A stretch of DNA of 10,300 nt from an uncultured Eubacteriales bacterium (GTDB taxonomy: Bacteria; Bacillota; Clostridia; Christensenellales; Aristaeellaceae): contig CADBNX010000552.1 in assembly GCA_902796115.1 (NCBI GenBank), positions 1-10,300 of the forward strand. The letters run 5' to 3'. Position numbers and translations under genes: made by a program. The notes beneath the pieces were generated by a model, which worked only from the letters and a program-made list of their open reading frames with translations, was not told the DNA's origin and did no database searches. Below, in pieces: positions 1 through 7,171 of this stretch (position 1 is its first letter; the number at the start of each line of letters is the position of its first letter).

Positions 1-34
1 ATCACGATCGATGAGCCGTGCGGGCACGGCGGAT

Positions 35-40
35 GGGAGG
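35..40 (+). promoter_or_regulatory. Ribosome binding site deciding a TTG start
   Basis: GGGAGG lies 8 bases before the TTG at 49. No ATG or GTG occurs in this frame between the window edge and 49, and the next ATG (178) would remove the Wzz-type 'IDL' lead-in and has no comparable purine block. This site is the main reason for choosing the TTG start. The frame is open to base 1, so a start outside the window cannot be excluded. Confidence 0.6.
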
Positions 41-48
41 TTTCTGGT

Positions 49-1563
49 TTGGAAAACAAAGAACTTCAGACAGACAAAACGGTATCCCTTGACAGGGACG
101 CGAAAATCAGCGTTACGCTGAACCGGCAGGAAGAAACGGAAGAAAACACGATCGACCTGAGCCGCGTGTTTTTTACGATGAAAAAGAAAAAGCGGCTATT
201 TGCGTGGGTACTGGTACTCTGCATGCTGGTGGGCGTATGCGCGCCGCTTGTGCTCGCGCAGTTTTCCGGGACACCGCTTACGGTGTCATCGCTGGTGACC
301 CTGAATTACGGGACGAACGGAATCAAGGCGCCGGACGGAAGCGAGCTTGACCTGAACCAGCTGACTTCTTCCTATGTGCTGCAGAACGCGCTCAACAGCA
401 TGGAGCTGTCCCAGCCGCTGACGGTATCCGTGCTGAAAAACAATATCAGAATCGAACGGATTCTGTCCGAAAACAGCCGCAGGCAGCAGGAAGTGGCTTC
501 CAGCATGATCGCCGACAAGAACAACGGCGCTTATACCCAGGTGCAGGGAGTGAAGCTGGATTACACGAACCAGTTCATCGTGACCCTGACCAACGCCTTC
601 GGCGATGAAGACAGCAGAAAGAAGCTGTATCTGAAAGATGACGAACTGCAGCTGCTGCTGGACCGGATCCTTGAATCGTACAACGGTTATATGGTGAAGA
701 CCTATGCGGATATGAAGCTGCCCGATGACAAGATCAGCGTGATCGATTCGGAAACGCTGGATATCCGGCAGGAACTGGATCAGCTGCGGAACGCGATGAA
801 CGGCCTGTATTCCTACTGTACGGAAAAGAACGCCGATATCCGGGCATACCGTTCCTGGCGCACGGGCCTGTCCCTGAACGACATCGCCGTGATGATCGAC
901 GAAGTGCGGGAAATGAACATCCAGTACCTGTACTCCTATGTGTATACGAACAGCATCGTGGAGGACGGCGACGACGTACTGACCGATTATCGTTACCAGC
1001 TGCGCGTGGCGGAACTGCGGAAAGATACGATCGAGCAGAACATCAGGGACAATGACAGTATCCTTGCGGATTACAAGAACGACAGCATTTTTGTGTCCAT
1101 GCAGGAGAGCGACGCGACCAAATCCACCACGGTGACGACCGACTATTACAACCAGCTGGTCATGGAACAGGCGGACAATTACCGCCTGAAAGCTTCGAAC
1201 CGGGAAAGCATATCGGATCTGGAGGACAAGATCAGCCAGATGACCGAAAACGCCGATTTCGGAATGCTGGCCCTGGCAAAGGAAGAGATGGCCGGCGCCC
1301 TCGCGGTTTCCCGGCAGGCCTACGGGATCCTCTGCGACCATATGAACGAAATCATGAATACTGCCTTCTACACCGATTATATCCTTTACTCCGCGTCGGA
1401 AGGAAAGGCAAAGAGCTTCCTTGCGGCCGCATCGCGCAGGATGATCATCGGCGCGGTGCTGGGCGCGGTCATCGGATGCGGGATCTGGTTCCTGGCGGGA
1501 CTGCTGCCTGAATTCCGATACAGAGGGGATTCGGCAGACGGAAAGGAGGCGCTTGAAGGATGA
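49..1563 (+). CDS. Wzz-like polysaccharide co-polymerase family membrane protein (first of a paralogous pair)
   Basis: Probable two-TM membrane protein of the chain-length-determinant (Wzz/polysaccharide co-polymerase) type, which in other bacteria controls polymer length or export of cell-surface polysaccharide. What is seen: a ~49-residue cytoplasmic N-terminus ending in IDLSRVFFTMKKKKR, a first TM segment at about residues 50-71, a ~390-residue extracytoplasmic region rich in predicted helix, and a second TM segment at about 465-487 followed by a short charged tail. KAPDG (93-97) and LNDI (276-279) are shared with the next gene. There is no fused kinase domain with Walker motifs, so it would be a stand-alone co-polymerase; a partner kinase, if any, lies outside the window. 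The TTG start is supported by GGGAGG, but the frame stays open to base 1. The next gene overlaps its stop as ATGA, implying translational coupling. The assignment rests on topology and weak motifs, not a strong family signature. Confidence 0.7.
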   Translation: MENKELQTDKTVSLDRDAKISVTLNRQEETEENTIDLSRVFFTMKKKKRLFAWVLVLCMLVGVCAPLVLAQFSGTPLTVSSLVTLNYGTNGIKAPDGSELDLNQLTSSYVLQNALNSMELSQPLTVSVLKNNIRIERILSENSRRQQEVASSMIADKNNGAYTQVQGVKLDYTNQFIVTLTNAFGDEDSRKKLYLKDDELQLLLDRILESYNGYMVKTYADMKLPDDKISVIDSETLDIRQELDQLRNAMNGLYSYCTEKNADIRAYRSWRTGLSLNDIAVMIDEVREMNIQYLYSYVYTNSIVEDGDDVLTDYRYQLRVAELRKDTIEQNIRDNDSILADYKNDSIFVSMQESDATKSTTVTTDYYNQLVMEQADNYRLKASNRESISDLEDKISQMTENADFGMLALAKEEMAGALAVSRQAYGILCDHMNEIMNTAFYTDYILYSASEGKAKSFLAAASRRMIIGAVLGAVIGCGIWFLAGLLPEFRYRGDSADGKEALEG

Positions 1564-2951
1564 CTGTGATCAAAAAACATCACTGGCTGAGGAATACGCT
1601 GATCGCGCTGATCTGTGCCGGGCTGCTGGGCGTGGCGCTCGCGGGCTTCCTGTTTGTAAAGAACCCGGAAAGGGCCTATGCCGTCTCTTCCATCCGCCTT
1701 GCTTTTGACGGCGCGGCGGAAAACAAAGCGCCCAACGGATACGCTTTCAGCGTCGATGAGATCCTGAAAGACGAAGTGCTTGCCGGGGCGCTGCGCAAGT
1801 CGGGACTTGAAGGGCGCGTGACGCCGGAAACCGTGCGTGAAAACCTGTTCGTCCGCGGAACGTATCCGGAATCCTTTGTTTCAAGGGCACTGGATTATGA
1901 GTCCCTGATGGATTTTTCGGCAAACAGGCAGCTGTCGGACACGAATTCACGCCCGGTTCAGTACAGCGTGATTCTGTACGGCATTCCGGGACTGAAGCAG
2001 GCGGAAACGGAGGGCCTGCTGCGGGAGATCCTGGCGGGATATACGGAGTACTTTGCGAATCATTCCTGTTTGAGGATCGATGACACGGCGGACACATTGT
2101 TTGATCTGGACGCCTATGATTATCCGCAGCAGATCGAAATCGTTCAGACCCGCCTGGACCGCCTTTCCAGGTATGCGAAGCAGATGTATCAGAACGATCC
2201 GACCTTCCGTCTGAACGGGATCGGGTTCAACGATATCTATACCCGGTACGATGCCCTGCGGGAGAACAACCTGGGGCAGCTCGAATCCACCCTGACCATG
2301 AAGGGATTGACCAGGGATGCCGCGCGGCTGATCGCGCAGTATCGGTTCACCATTCGGGATCTGACCTATCAGCGCGAGGCACAGACGGAGAGGCTTGAAA
2401 GGCTGGATTCGCTGATCGCTTCCTACAAGAAGAATGAAGTCATTTATCTGAGCACGTCGGATTCTCTGACGAAAATCGACGGGAATTCTTCGGAAACCTA
2501 CGACAGCCTGATGAATCTGCGCAAAACCGTGGCGGACGGGATCGCCGCGATCGACAGCGGCATCGCAAGGAACGAACTGCGCATCAGAGACCTGATCGGG
2601 GAAGATGCGGAGCCGGAAGACGGAGAGACCGTGAATACCCGCAAAGAAGACGCCCGTGCGGAGGATAAGACGGGCGAACAGACGCGTCTTGAAGGACAGA
2701 TCGCGGCGGTGCTGCAGCAGAAGGATGCGATCACGCAGGAATTTGAAATGCTTCTTGATGCGTATAGTCGGGAGCAGATCAATGAAGATACCTTTGTTGT
2801 GACCGCGGTCCGTTATGAGGCTCCCCGGCTTGTCAGCGGCGCGTTTGCCGTGAAAGCGGTCAAAACGGCGGGCCCGCTGTGCGCGGTCACCCTGATCGTC
2901 TGCCTGATCCTGCTGATCGCGGACAGAAGAAAAGAGCAGAAAGCCGCGTGA
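1560..2951 (+). CDS. Wzz-like polysaccharide co-polymerase family membrane protein (second of a paralogous pair)
   Basis: A 463-residue protein with the same plan as its neighbour: a very short cytoplasmic start, TM1 at about 12-33, a long extracytoplasmic helical region, TM2 at about 437-454, and a basic tail. It is paralogous to the preceding protein: KAPNG (56-60) and FNDI (223-226) align without gaps to KAPDG and LNDI, and a 70-residue stretch (223-292 here, 276-345 there) shows 18 identities by hand count. An acidic/charged stretch at about 346-379 (GEDAEPEDGE and following) has no obvious equivalent in the first protein. The start overlaps the upstream stop (ATGA) and has AAGGAGG at 1543-1549. 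A strong terminator follows at once, so this is the last gene of its transcript. The likely role is a second subunit, or a substrate-specific version, of a surface polysaccharide assembly complex; this is inferred from topology. Confidence 0.7.
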   Translation: MTVIKKHHWLRNTLIALICAGLLGVALAGFLFVKNPERAYAVSSIRLAFDGAAENKAPNGYAFSVDEILKDEVLAGALRKSGLEGRVTPETVRENLFVRGTYPESFVSRALDYESLMDFSANRQLSDTNSRPVQYSVILYGIPGLKQAETEGLLREILAGYTEYFANHSCLRIDDTADTLFDLDAYDYPQQIEIVQTRLDRLSRYAKQMYQNDPTFRLNGIGFNDIYTRYDALRENNLGQLESTLTMKGLTRDAARLIAQYRFTIRDLTYQREAQTERLERLDSLIASYKKNEVIYLSTSDSLTKIDGNSSETYDSLMNLRKTVADGIAAIDSGIARNELRIRDLIGEDAEPEDGETVNTRKEDARAEDKTGEQTRLEGQIAAVLQQKDAITQEFEMLLDAYSREQINEDTFVVTAVRYEAPRLVSGAFAVKAVKTAGPLCAVTLIVCLILLIADRRKEQKAA

Positions 2952-2959
2952 TCCCCGTA

Positions 2960-2989
2960 CGAAACCGCCGGAAGGCGGTTTCGCTTTTT
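2960..2989 (+). terminator. Strong rho-independent terminator after the Wzz-like pair
   Basis: A 10-base-pair perfect stem (CGAAACCGCC pairing with GGCGGTTTCG, 2960-2969 with 2974-2983), a GGAA tetraloop and then CTTTTTC. It lies 8 bases past the stop of the second Wzz-like gene and separates it from the downstream operon. Confidence 0.92.
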
Positions 2990-3031
2990 CCTGCGGCAGG
3001 CGGCGGAAAGAAACAGAAGAATCGGGGGATG

Positions 3032-3053
3032 GACTGAATCGCCCGAATCAGTC
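3032..3053 (+). promoter_or_regulatory. Near-perfect palindrome abutting a ribosome site (operator or RNA hairpin candidate)
   Basis: The outer arms GACTGA (3032-3037) and TCAGTC (3048-3053) are exact reverse complements. Inside them TCG (3039-3041) pairs with CGA (3044-3046) around CC, with a single A/A mismatch per side. The palindrome ends exactly where the Shine-Dalgarno AGGAGGA (3054-3060) begins. It could be a repressor operator or a hairpin that limits ribosome access. No convincing -35/-10 pair was found in the 77 bases between the terminator and the gene. Confidence 0.5.
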
Positions 3054-3066
3054 AGGAGGACAGAAC

Positions 3067-3843
3067 ATGTTTGCGGTCAGTGTATGGAGAGACGGGAAGG
3101 AAATCGCGCGCTCGGAAGGCGAGGAGGAAGCGGTGCTGCTTTTTCGGGAGCCGTATGAAACAGGGGATCAACTGCGCTTTGAGGCGGACTGCCGCCGGGT
3201 GTGCGTACAGGCCGACCAGCAGATCGCCCCGGCCAGGCTGTATCTGCCCCAAAGGGCATTTGCCTACCGGATCCCCCTCGAGGGGGACAACCCGCTTGTC
3301 TATCCGCCGGGAACTTTTCCGGGGACCTGCCATCTGATATCGATCCGCAGGGATCCCTCCAACGAATACCGGAACCTGGCGGAAAACCCCGCGGATCAGC
3401 GCGGCGATACGGACGCGTATCCGCACGCGGCCGCGAATGTGGAGACCCGGAACGAAAGCCAGTTTGCGGCAAGAAACGTGATAGACGGCGTACACGCGGC
3501 GTCCCGCCACGGACACTGGCCGTACGCAAGCTGGGGAATCGGCGGACGGGAAGACGCGTGCCTGACGCTGGATTTCGGAAGGGAAGTGGAACTGGACTGC
3601 GCCGTGCTGTATCTGCGGGCGGATTTTCCGCACGACGCCTGGTGGGTAAGCGGACGGATCACCCTGGACGACGGGGCTGAGATCTCATTTCCGCTGGTGA
3701 AGAAGGACGGCGCGCAGCGCGTGCCGTTCGGAGAAACCCACCGTACGAGATTTCTGAAGCTGGACTCCCTGAAGAAATGCGACTGTCCTTCTCCGTTTCC
3801 GGCGCTCCGTCAGCTGGAGGCATACGGGAGGGACTGCGAATGA
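3067..3843 (+). CDS. Discoidin-like (F5/8 type C) carbohydrate-binding domain protein, no signal peptide
   Basis: A 258-residue protein whose C-terminal half has the pattern of a galactose-binding-like/discoidin beta-sandwich: an ETRNESQFAARNVIDG segment, then HGHWPYASWGIGG, LTLDFGREVELDCAVLYLRA, DFPHDAWW, ITLDDGAEISF, and a closing PSPFPALRQLEAYG. From memory, proteins with these HGxWP, RADFPHD and PSPFPAL signatures are conserved in Bacillota and usually annotated only as carbohydrate-binding or hypothetical. The N-terminal ~115 residues form another beta-rich segment that I do not recognise. There is no signal peptide or TM segment, so it is probably cytoplasmic, which is unusual for a lectin-type fold. 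The start is fixed by AGGAGGA six bases upstream. Its stop overlaps the next start (ATGA), making it the first gene of a discoidin/MazG/M16C unit. Ligand and role are unknown. Confidence 0.78.
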   Translation: MFAVSVWRDGKEIARSEGEEEAVLLFREPYETGDQLRFEADCRRVCVQADQQIAPARLYLPQRAFAYRIPLEGDNPLVYPPGTFPGTCHLISIRRDPSNEYRNLAENPADQRGDTDAYPHAAANVETRNESQFAARNVIDGVHAASRHGHWPYASWGIGGREDACLTLDFGREVELDCAVLYLRADFPHDAWWVSGRITLDDGAEISFPLVKKDGAQRVPFGETHRTRFLKLDSLKKCDCPSPFPALRQLEAYGRDCE

Positions 3844-4166
3844 ACAGGCTGACTTTCGAAGAGATGCAGCGGATGCAGGAGGAGCTTCGGGAGAAATACG
3901 CCCATCTGTGGGGCGGGCTTGACCCGGAAAAGGGGGTCGGCACCCTGCTGTGGCTGTACGGCGAACTTGCGGAAGCGGGAGATATCCTGAAGAAAGAAGG
4001 CAGCCGCGCGGTCATGGAGAACGGGAAAACGCGCGCGCATTTCATCGAAGAGCTCTGCGACGCGCTGATGTATCTGAATGATCTGATGCTGTGCTACGGG
4101 ATCAAACCGGACGAACTGGAACAAATCTATCGGGAAAAGCACCGCATCAATATGAGCAGATGGTAA
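3840..4166 (+). CDS. MazG-like nucleoside triphosphate pyrophosphohydrolase
   Basis: A 108-residue all-alpha protein of the MazG/dUTPase-like NTP-PPase superfamily, which hydrolyses NTPs (often non-canonical ones) to NMP and pyrophosphate using Mg2+ held by an ExxE...ExxD motif. Both halves are visible: E42-L-A-E45 in GELAEA and E71-L-C-D74 in EELCDA, followed by the usual helix and a C-terminal K...N..R pattern (K100, N104, R107). The frame is open further upstream (an ATG at 3777), but the start at 3840 is preferred because it overlaps the upstream stop as ATGA, has GGGAGG at 3827-3832, and gives the normal single-domain length. It is probably a cytosolic housecleaning enzyme. Its substrate cannot be read from the sequence, and its coupling to a discoidin-like protein is unexplained. 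Confidence 0.85.
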   Translation: MNRLTFEEMQRMQEELREKYAHLWGGLDPEKGVGTLLWLYGELAEAGDILKKEGSRAVMENGKTRAHFIEELCDALMYLNDLMLCYGIKPDELEQIYREKHRINMSRW

Positions 4167-4170
4167 AACG

Positions 4171-4175
4171 GGAGG
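4171..4175 (+). promoter_or_regulatory. Ribosome binding site for the M16C peptidase
   Basis: GGAGG stands 5 bases before ATG 4181 and lies in the 14-base gap after the MazG-like stop. It decides the start against the in-frame GTG at 4091 and ATG at 4160, both of which lie inside the MazG-like gene. Confidence 0.8.
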
Positions 4176-4180
4176 AAAAA

Positions 4181-7054
4181 ATGAAAGTCGGAGACAGAAT
4201 GCATTCGTTTACGGTGACAAAAATCAGGAAAAGCGAAGAACTGCGCGGCACGCTGACCGAGATGACGCATGACAGGACGGGCACGCAGCTCGCGTGGCTT
4301 GACAACGGACTGAAGAACAAACTTTTCGCGGTCGCGTTCCGCACGTTTCCCGAAGACAGCACGGGCGTTTTTCATATCCTGGAGCATTCCGTTTTATGCG
4401 GATCCGCGAAATATCCGGTGCGGGAGCCGTTTGTGGAGCTGCTCAAGGGTTCCATGAATACCTTTCTGAACGCGATGACGGGGCCGGATATGACGGTTTA
4501 TCCGGTATCGAGCCGCAATGACCGGGATTTTCTGAATCTGACGGAAGTGTACCTGGACGCGGTATTCGCGCCGAAAATGCTGACGGACGCGAACATTTTC
4601 TATCAGGAAGGCTGGCATATCGAGCGGGACGAAAACGGAAAACCATGCTACAAAGGTGTGGTTTTCAATGAGATGAAGGGCGCCATGAGCAGCATGGACA
4701 GCCTGATCGAAGAGAAAATGCTGCAGATGCTTTTCCCGGACAACTGCTACGGTTTCAATTCGGGCGGGGATCCGGAAGTGATCCCGACGCTGACGCTTGA
4801 GAAGTTCAGGGAAAGCTACCGGAAATTCTATCATCCGTCCAACGCGCGCATTTATCTGGACGGCGCGGTGCCGCTGGATGAAGCGCTGGCGCTGATTGAC
4901 AGCTATCTCGGCCGTTTTGAAAGGCTGCGGGAGCTTCCCGGTATCGGCGTACAGACTCCGAAATCAACGGACGATCATATCGTCTGGGAGATCGGAGCGG
5001 AAGAGGATGCGGAAAACCGCTGCCAGCTGGTGCTGGGTAAGATTCTGAGCACATGGAAGGACAGCGTGAAAAACGCGGCTGCGCGGATGCTGTCCATTGT
5101 GCTTGCCGGAACCAACGAGAGTCCGCTCAAGCGGGCGATCCTTGAAAGCGGGCTTTGTCAGGATATGTCCCTCGATGTGGATGATTCCGTCGCACAGCCT
5201 TATCTGACGCTGCATTTCCGCAATATCACGGACGGAAAGGAAAAGGAGCTTCGGGAACTGCTGAGGACGGCCACGGAAAGGATCCTGGCTGAAGGGATCG
5301 ATAAGGAAGCCCTGCGCGCCGCGTACAACCGTTTCGTTTTCCAGGTGCGGGAAACGGAGGAGCCGCAGGGCTTGTACCGCTTCTTTACCGCGCTGCCCGC
5401 CTGGTGCCAGGGGGGTGACGTGCTGGACGCGATGACGCACGAAAAAACCCTGGCCGCGCTGAAAGAGATGATTCCCGGCACCGGCTTTGAGGAGCTGCTG
5501 CGCGAGATGCTGCTGGATGAAAGGGGACTGTGCGTCCTGACAGCCGCGCCTTCGAAAACGATCGGCGAGGAAAAGAGAAAGGCGGAGGAAGCGGCAGTTT
5601 CGAAGATCGTCTCCGCCTGGAGCGCGCGGCAGGAGGAAGAAAACCGGAGCATGGTCGAAGATCTGGTCCGCTGGCAGGCGACGCCGGACGGACCGGAACA
5701 GCTTGCGACCCTGCCGAAGCTTTCCCTGGACGAGGTGGATCGGGAGCCGTACCTGATCCCGACGGAGGAAGGGAAACAGGACGGCGTGACCGTGCTGACC
5801 CATCGCGTGAACTGCCCGGGCATTGCGCATATAAAGGCATATTTTTCCCTGACGGACGCGTCGCTTTCCGAGCTGACGGAGTTGTCCCTTCTGGGCCAGC
5901 TGATGGGGAAGCTGCCCACGGCAGCATATTCGGGAGCGGAGCTTGAGAAAGCGCTGCGCAATACCGTGGGCAGAATGAGCTTTTCGGTGACGGTTGTCAG
6001 GAAGCGGGAGGAAACGCACGCCTGCGCGCCGATGCTCTGCGTACAGTTCAGCGCGCTGGAGGAAAACCTGGAGGCGGCGGAAGAACTGGCGGCGGAAATC
6101 CTGCTGCATACGGACTTCGGCCGTGCGGACCGGATCCGGGAAACGGTGCTGCAGGCGGAGCATATTTCTCGTCAGCAGAGCGTGATGGCAGGACATCTGT
6201 ACGGGCGCCTTGCCGTGGTGAGCGGTTTCAGCGCAGCCGGTGCCGCGGGAGAGGCCCTGCGCGGCGCGGCGCAGCTGAAATGGCTGCATGCATTTGCCCG
6301 GTCCGGGGAAGCGGACTTTGCCGCTTACGGGGCCAGGCTTGCCGATATCGTAAAAAGAGCCGCCTGCAGGGAGCGGATGATCCTGACCGCGGCGGCTGCG
6401 GAAGAAAAGAACCTTTCGGGTCTGATCGCGCTGATCCCGCACGGAAGCGCGGCGCCGGAATGGACGGATTACATCGCGGAGACTCCGCGGCGTCTCGGGC
6501 TCCGCATTCCCGCGCAGATCGGGTTTGCCTGCACCGGGATCGCGCCGCGTGAAAACGAGTGGGCGTATGACGGCAGTATGAGCGTGGCGGCCAATATCCT
6601 GAGCCTGGATTATCTGTGGAACCGGGTGCGGGTGCAGGGCGGCGCGTACGGGACGGGGCTGAGCGTGAGCAGAAGCGGCGGTTTCGTTACGTACAGCTAC
6701 CGCGATCCGACTCCGGCCGGAACGCTGAAAACCTATGAAAAACTCGGACCCGCGCTGCGGGAATTCGCGGAGCGCGGGGAGGATGTGGAAAAGTATATCA
6801 TTTCCACCATCGCGGAGAAGGAGCCGCTGCTCTCGCCGCGCGATGAAGGCGATCAGGCGGATTCGGCGTGGCTGTCCGGATACCGCGCGGAAGATGACAG
6901 GACGGAGCGCGCGCAGATCCTTGCCACCACACGCGAAAAGCTGCTCGCGGCCGCAGGGGCGCTGGATCACATGGCCTCCCCGGACGCGGTATGCGTGGTG
7001 GCCTACGACGGCGCGCTGAAGGAATGCGGGGCGCTTGAAACCGAGGATCTGTAA
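4181..7054 (+). CDS. M16C (presequence protease/falcilysin-like) zinc metallopeptidase
   Basis: A 957-residue insulinase-superfamily peptidase of the M16C type, which degrades short unstructured peptides inside a closing two-half chamber. The inverted zinc motif is H65-I-L-E-H69, with the catalytic base at E68, and the third zinc ligand is E164 in VVFNEMKGAM. N-terminal signatures FRTFPEDSTG and SMNTFLNAMTGPDMTVYP are typical of the family. The C-terminal half carries LWNRVRVQGGAYG, with R817 and Y823 matching the conserved Arg/Tyr substrate-binding pair, which has the same six-residue spacing in plant PreP. The length is normal for the family, all key residues are present, and there is no signal peptide, so a cytosolic peptide scavenger is likely. 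It is third in the operon, 14 bases after the MazG-like stop. A functional link to MazG or the discoidin protein is only inferred from position. Confidence 0.95.
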   Translation: MKVGDRMHSFTVTKIRKSEELRGTLTEMTHDRTGTQLAWLDNGLKNKLFAVAFRTFPEDSTGVFHILEHSVLCGSAKYPVREPFVELLKGSMNTFLNAMTGPDMTVYPVSSRNDRDFLNLTEVYLDAVFAPKMLTDANIFYQEGWHIERDENGKPCYKGVVFNEMKGAMSSMDSLIEEKMLQMLFPDNCYGFNSGGDPEVIPTLTLEKFRESYRKFYHPSNARIYLDGAVPLDEALALIDSYLGRFERLRELPGIGVQTPKSTDDHIVWEIGAEEDAENRCQLVLGKILSTWKDSVKNAAARMLSIVLAGTNESPLKRAILESGLCQDMSLDVDDSVAQPYLTLHFRNITDGKEKELRELLRTATERILAEGIDKEALRAAYNRFVFQVRETEEPQGLYRFFTALPAWCQGGDVLDAMTHEKTLAALKEMIPGTGFEELLREMLLDERGLCVLTAAPSKTIGEEKRKAEEAAVSKIVSAWSARQEEENRSMVEDLVRWQATPDGPEQLATLPKLSLDEVDREPYLIPTEEGKQDGVTVLTHRVNCPGIAHIKAYFSLTDASLSELTELSLLGQLMGKLPTAAYSGAELEKALRNTVGRMSFSVTVVRKREETHACAPMLCVQFSALEENLEAAEELAAEILLHTDFGRADRIRETVLQAEHISRQQSVMAGHLYGRLAVVSGFSAAGAAGEALRGAAQLKWLHAFARSGEADFAAYGARLADIVKRAACRERMILTAAAAEEKNLSGLIALIPHGSAAPEWTDYIAETPRRLGLRIPAQIGFACTGIAPRENEWAYDGSMSVAANILSLDYLWNRVRVQGGAYGTGLSVSRSGGFVTYSYRDPTPAGTLKTYEKLGPALREFAERGEDVEKYIISTIAEKEPLLSPRDEGDQADSAWLSGYRAEDDRTERAQILATTREKLLAAAGALDHMASPDAVCVVAYDGALKECGALETEDL

Positions 7055-7073
7055 CGGCAGAATCCCATGGATC

Positions 7074-7124
7074 CGCGGGAACCCGTGACTTATGTGCCTG
7101 TCCGGATTCCCGCGTTTCCTTCTT
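7074..7124 (+). terminator. Weak terminator-like inverted repeat after the M16C gene
   Basis: CGCGGGAA (7074-7081) and TTCCCGCG (7107-7114) are exact reverse complements separated by 25 bases, and are followed by the pyrimidine-rich TTTCCTTCTT. It lies 20 bases past the peptidase stop and before the MATE start. The long loop and broken T-tract make it a poor intrinsic terminator; it may only attenuate, leaving read-through into the MATE gene. Confidence 0.4.
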
Positions 7125-7156
7125 CAGGATCCGGAGAGTGTTTCCGTCTGCGCTTC

Positions 7157-7164
7157 GGGGAAGG
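7157..7164 (+). promoter_or_regulatory. Ribosome binding site for the MATE gene
   Basis: GGGGAAGG lies 7 bases before ATG 7172. The longer in-frame start at 7067 has no purine block, would place coding sequence across the inverted repeat at 7074-7114, and adds 35 residues unlike any MATE N-terminus. Confidence 0.6.
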
Positions 7165-7171
7165 TACTTCT

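Noticed and set aside
1..14. Possible end of an upstream gene (frame ending His-Asp-Arg-stop at 12-14)
   Set aside because: Only three codons are visible, so nothing supports coding. It is mentioned because a stop 34 bases before the TTG start would suit an operon.
286..1341. 351-codon open frame on the minus strand
   Set aside because: It is a shadow of the first Wzz-like gene, with low-complexity V/H/Q-rich translation and no ribosome site.
3077..3680. Several overlapping frames of 88-193 codons on both strands
   Set aside because: They are all inside the discoidin-like gene; their translations are arginine/proline-rich out-of-frame readings.
4091..4180. N-terminal extension of the M16C peptidase from GTG 4091
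   Set aside because: It overlaps the MazG-like coding sequence in another frame, lacks family similarity, and the GGAGG at 4171-4175 supports ATG 4181.
4964..6970. 668-codon open frame on the minus strand
   Set aside because: It lies wholly inside the M16C peptidase gene, whose plus-strand product has all catalytic residues. The minus-strand translation is rich in R, H, Q and P with no recognisable domain, as expected for a GC-rich shadow frame.
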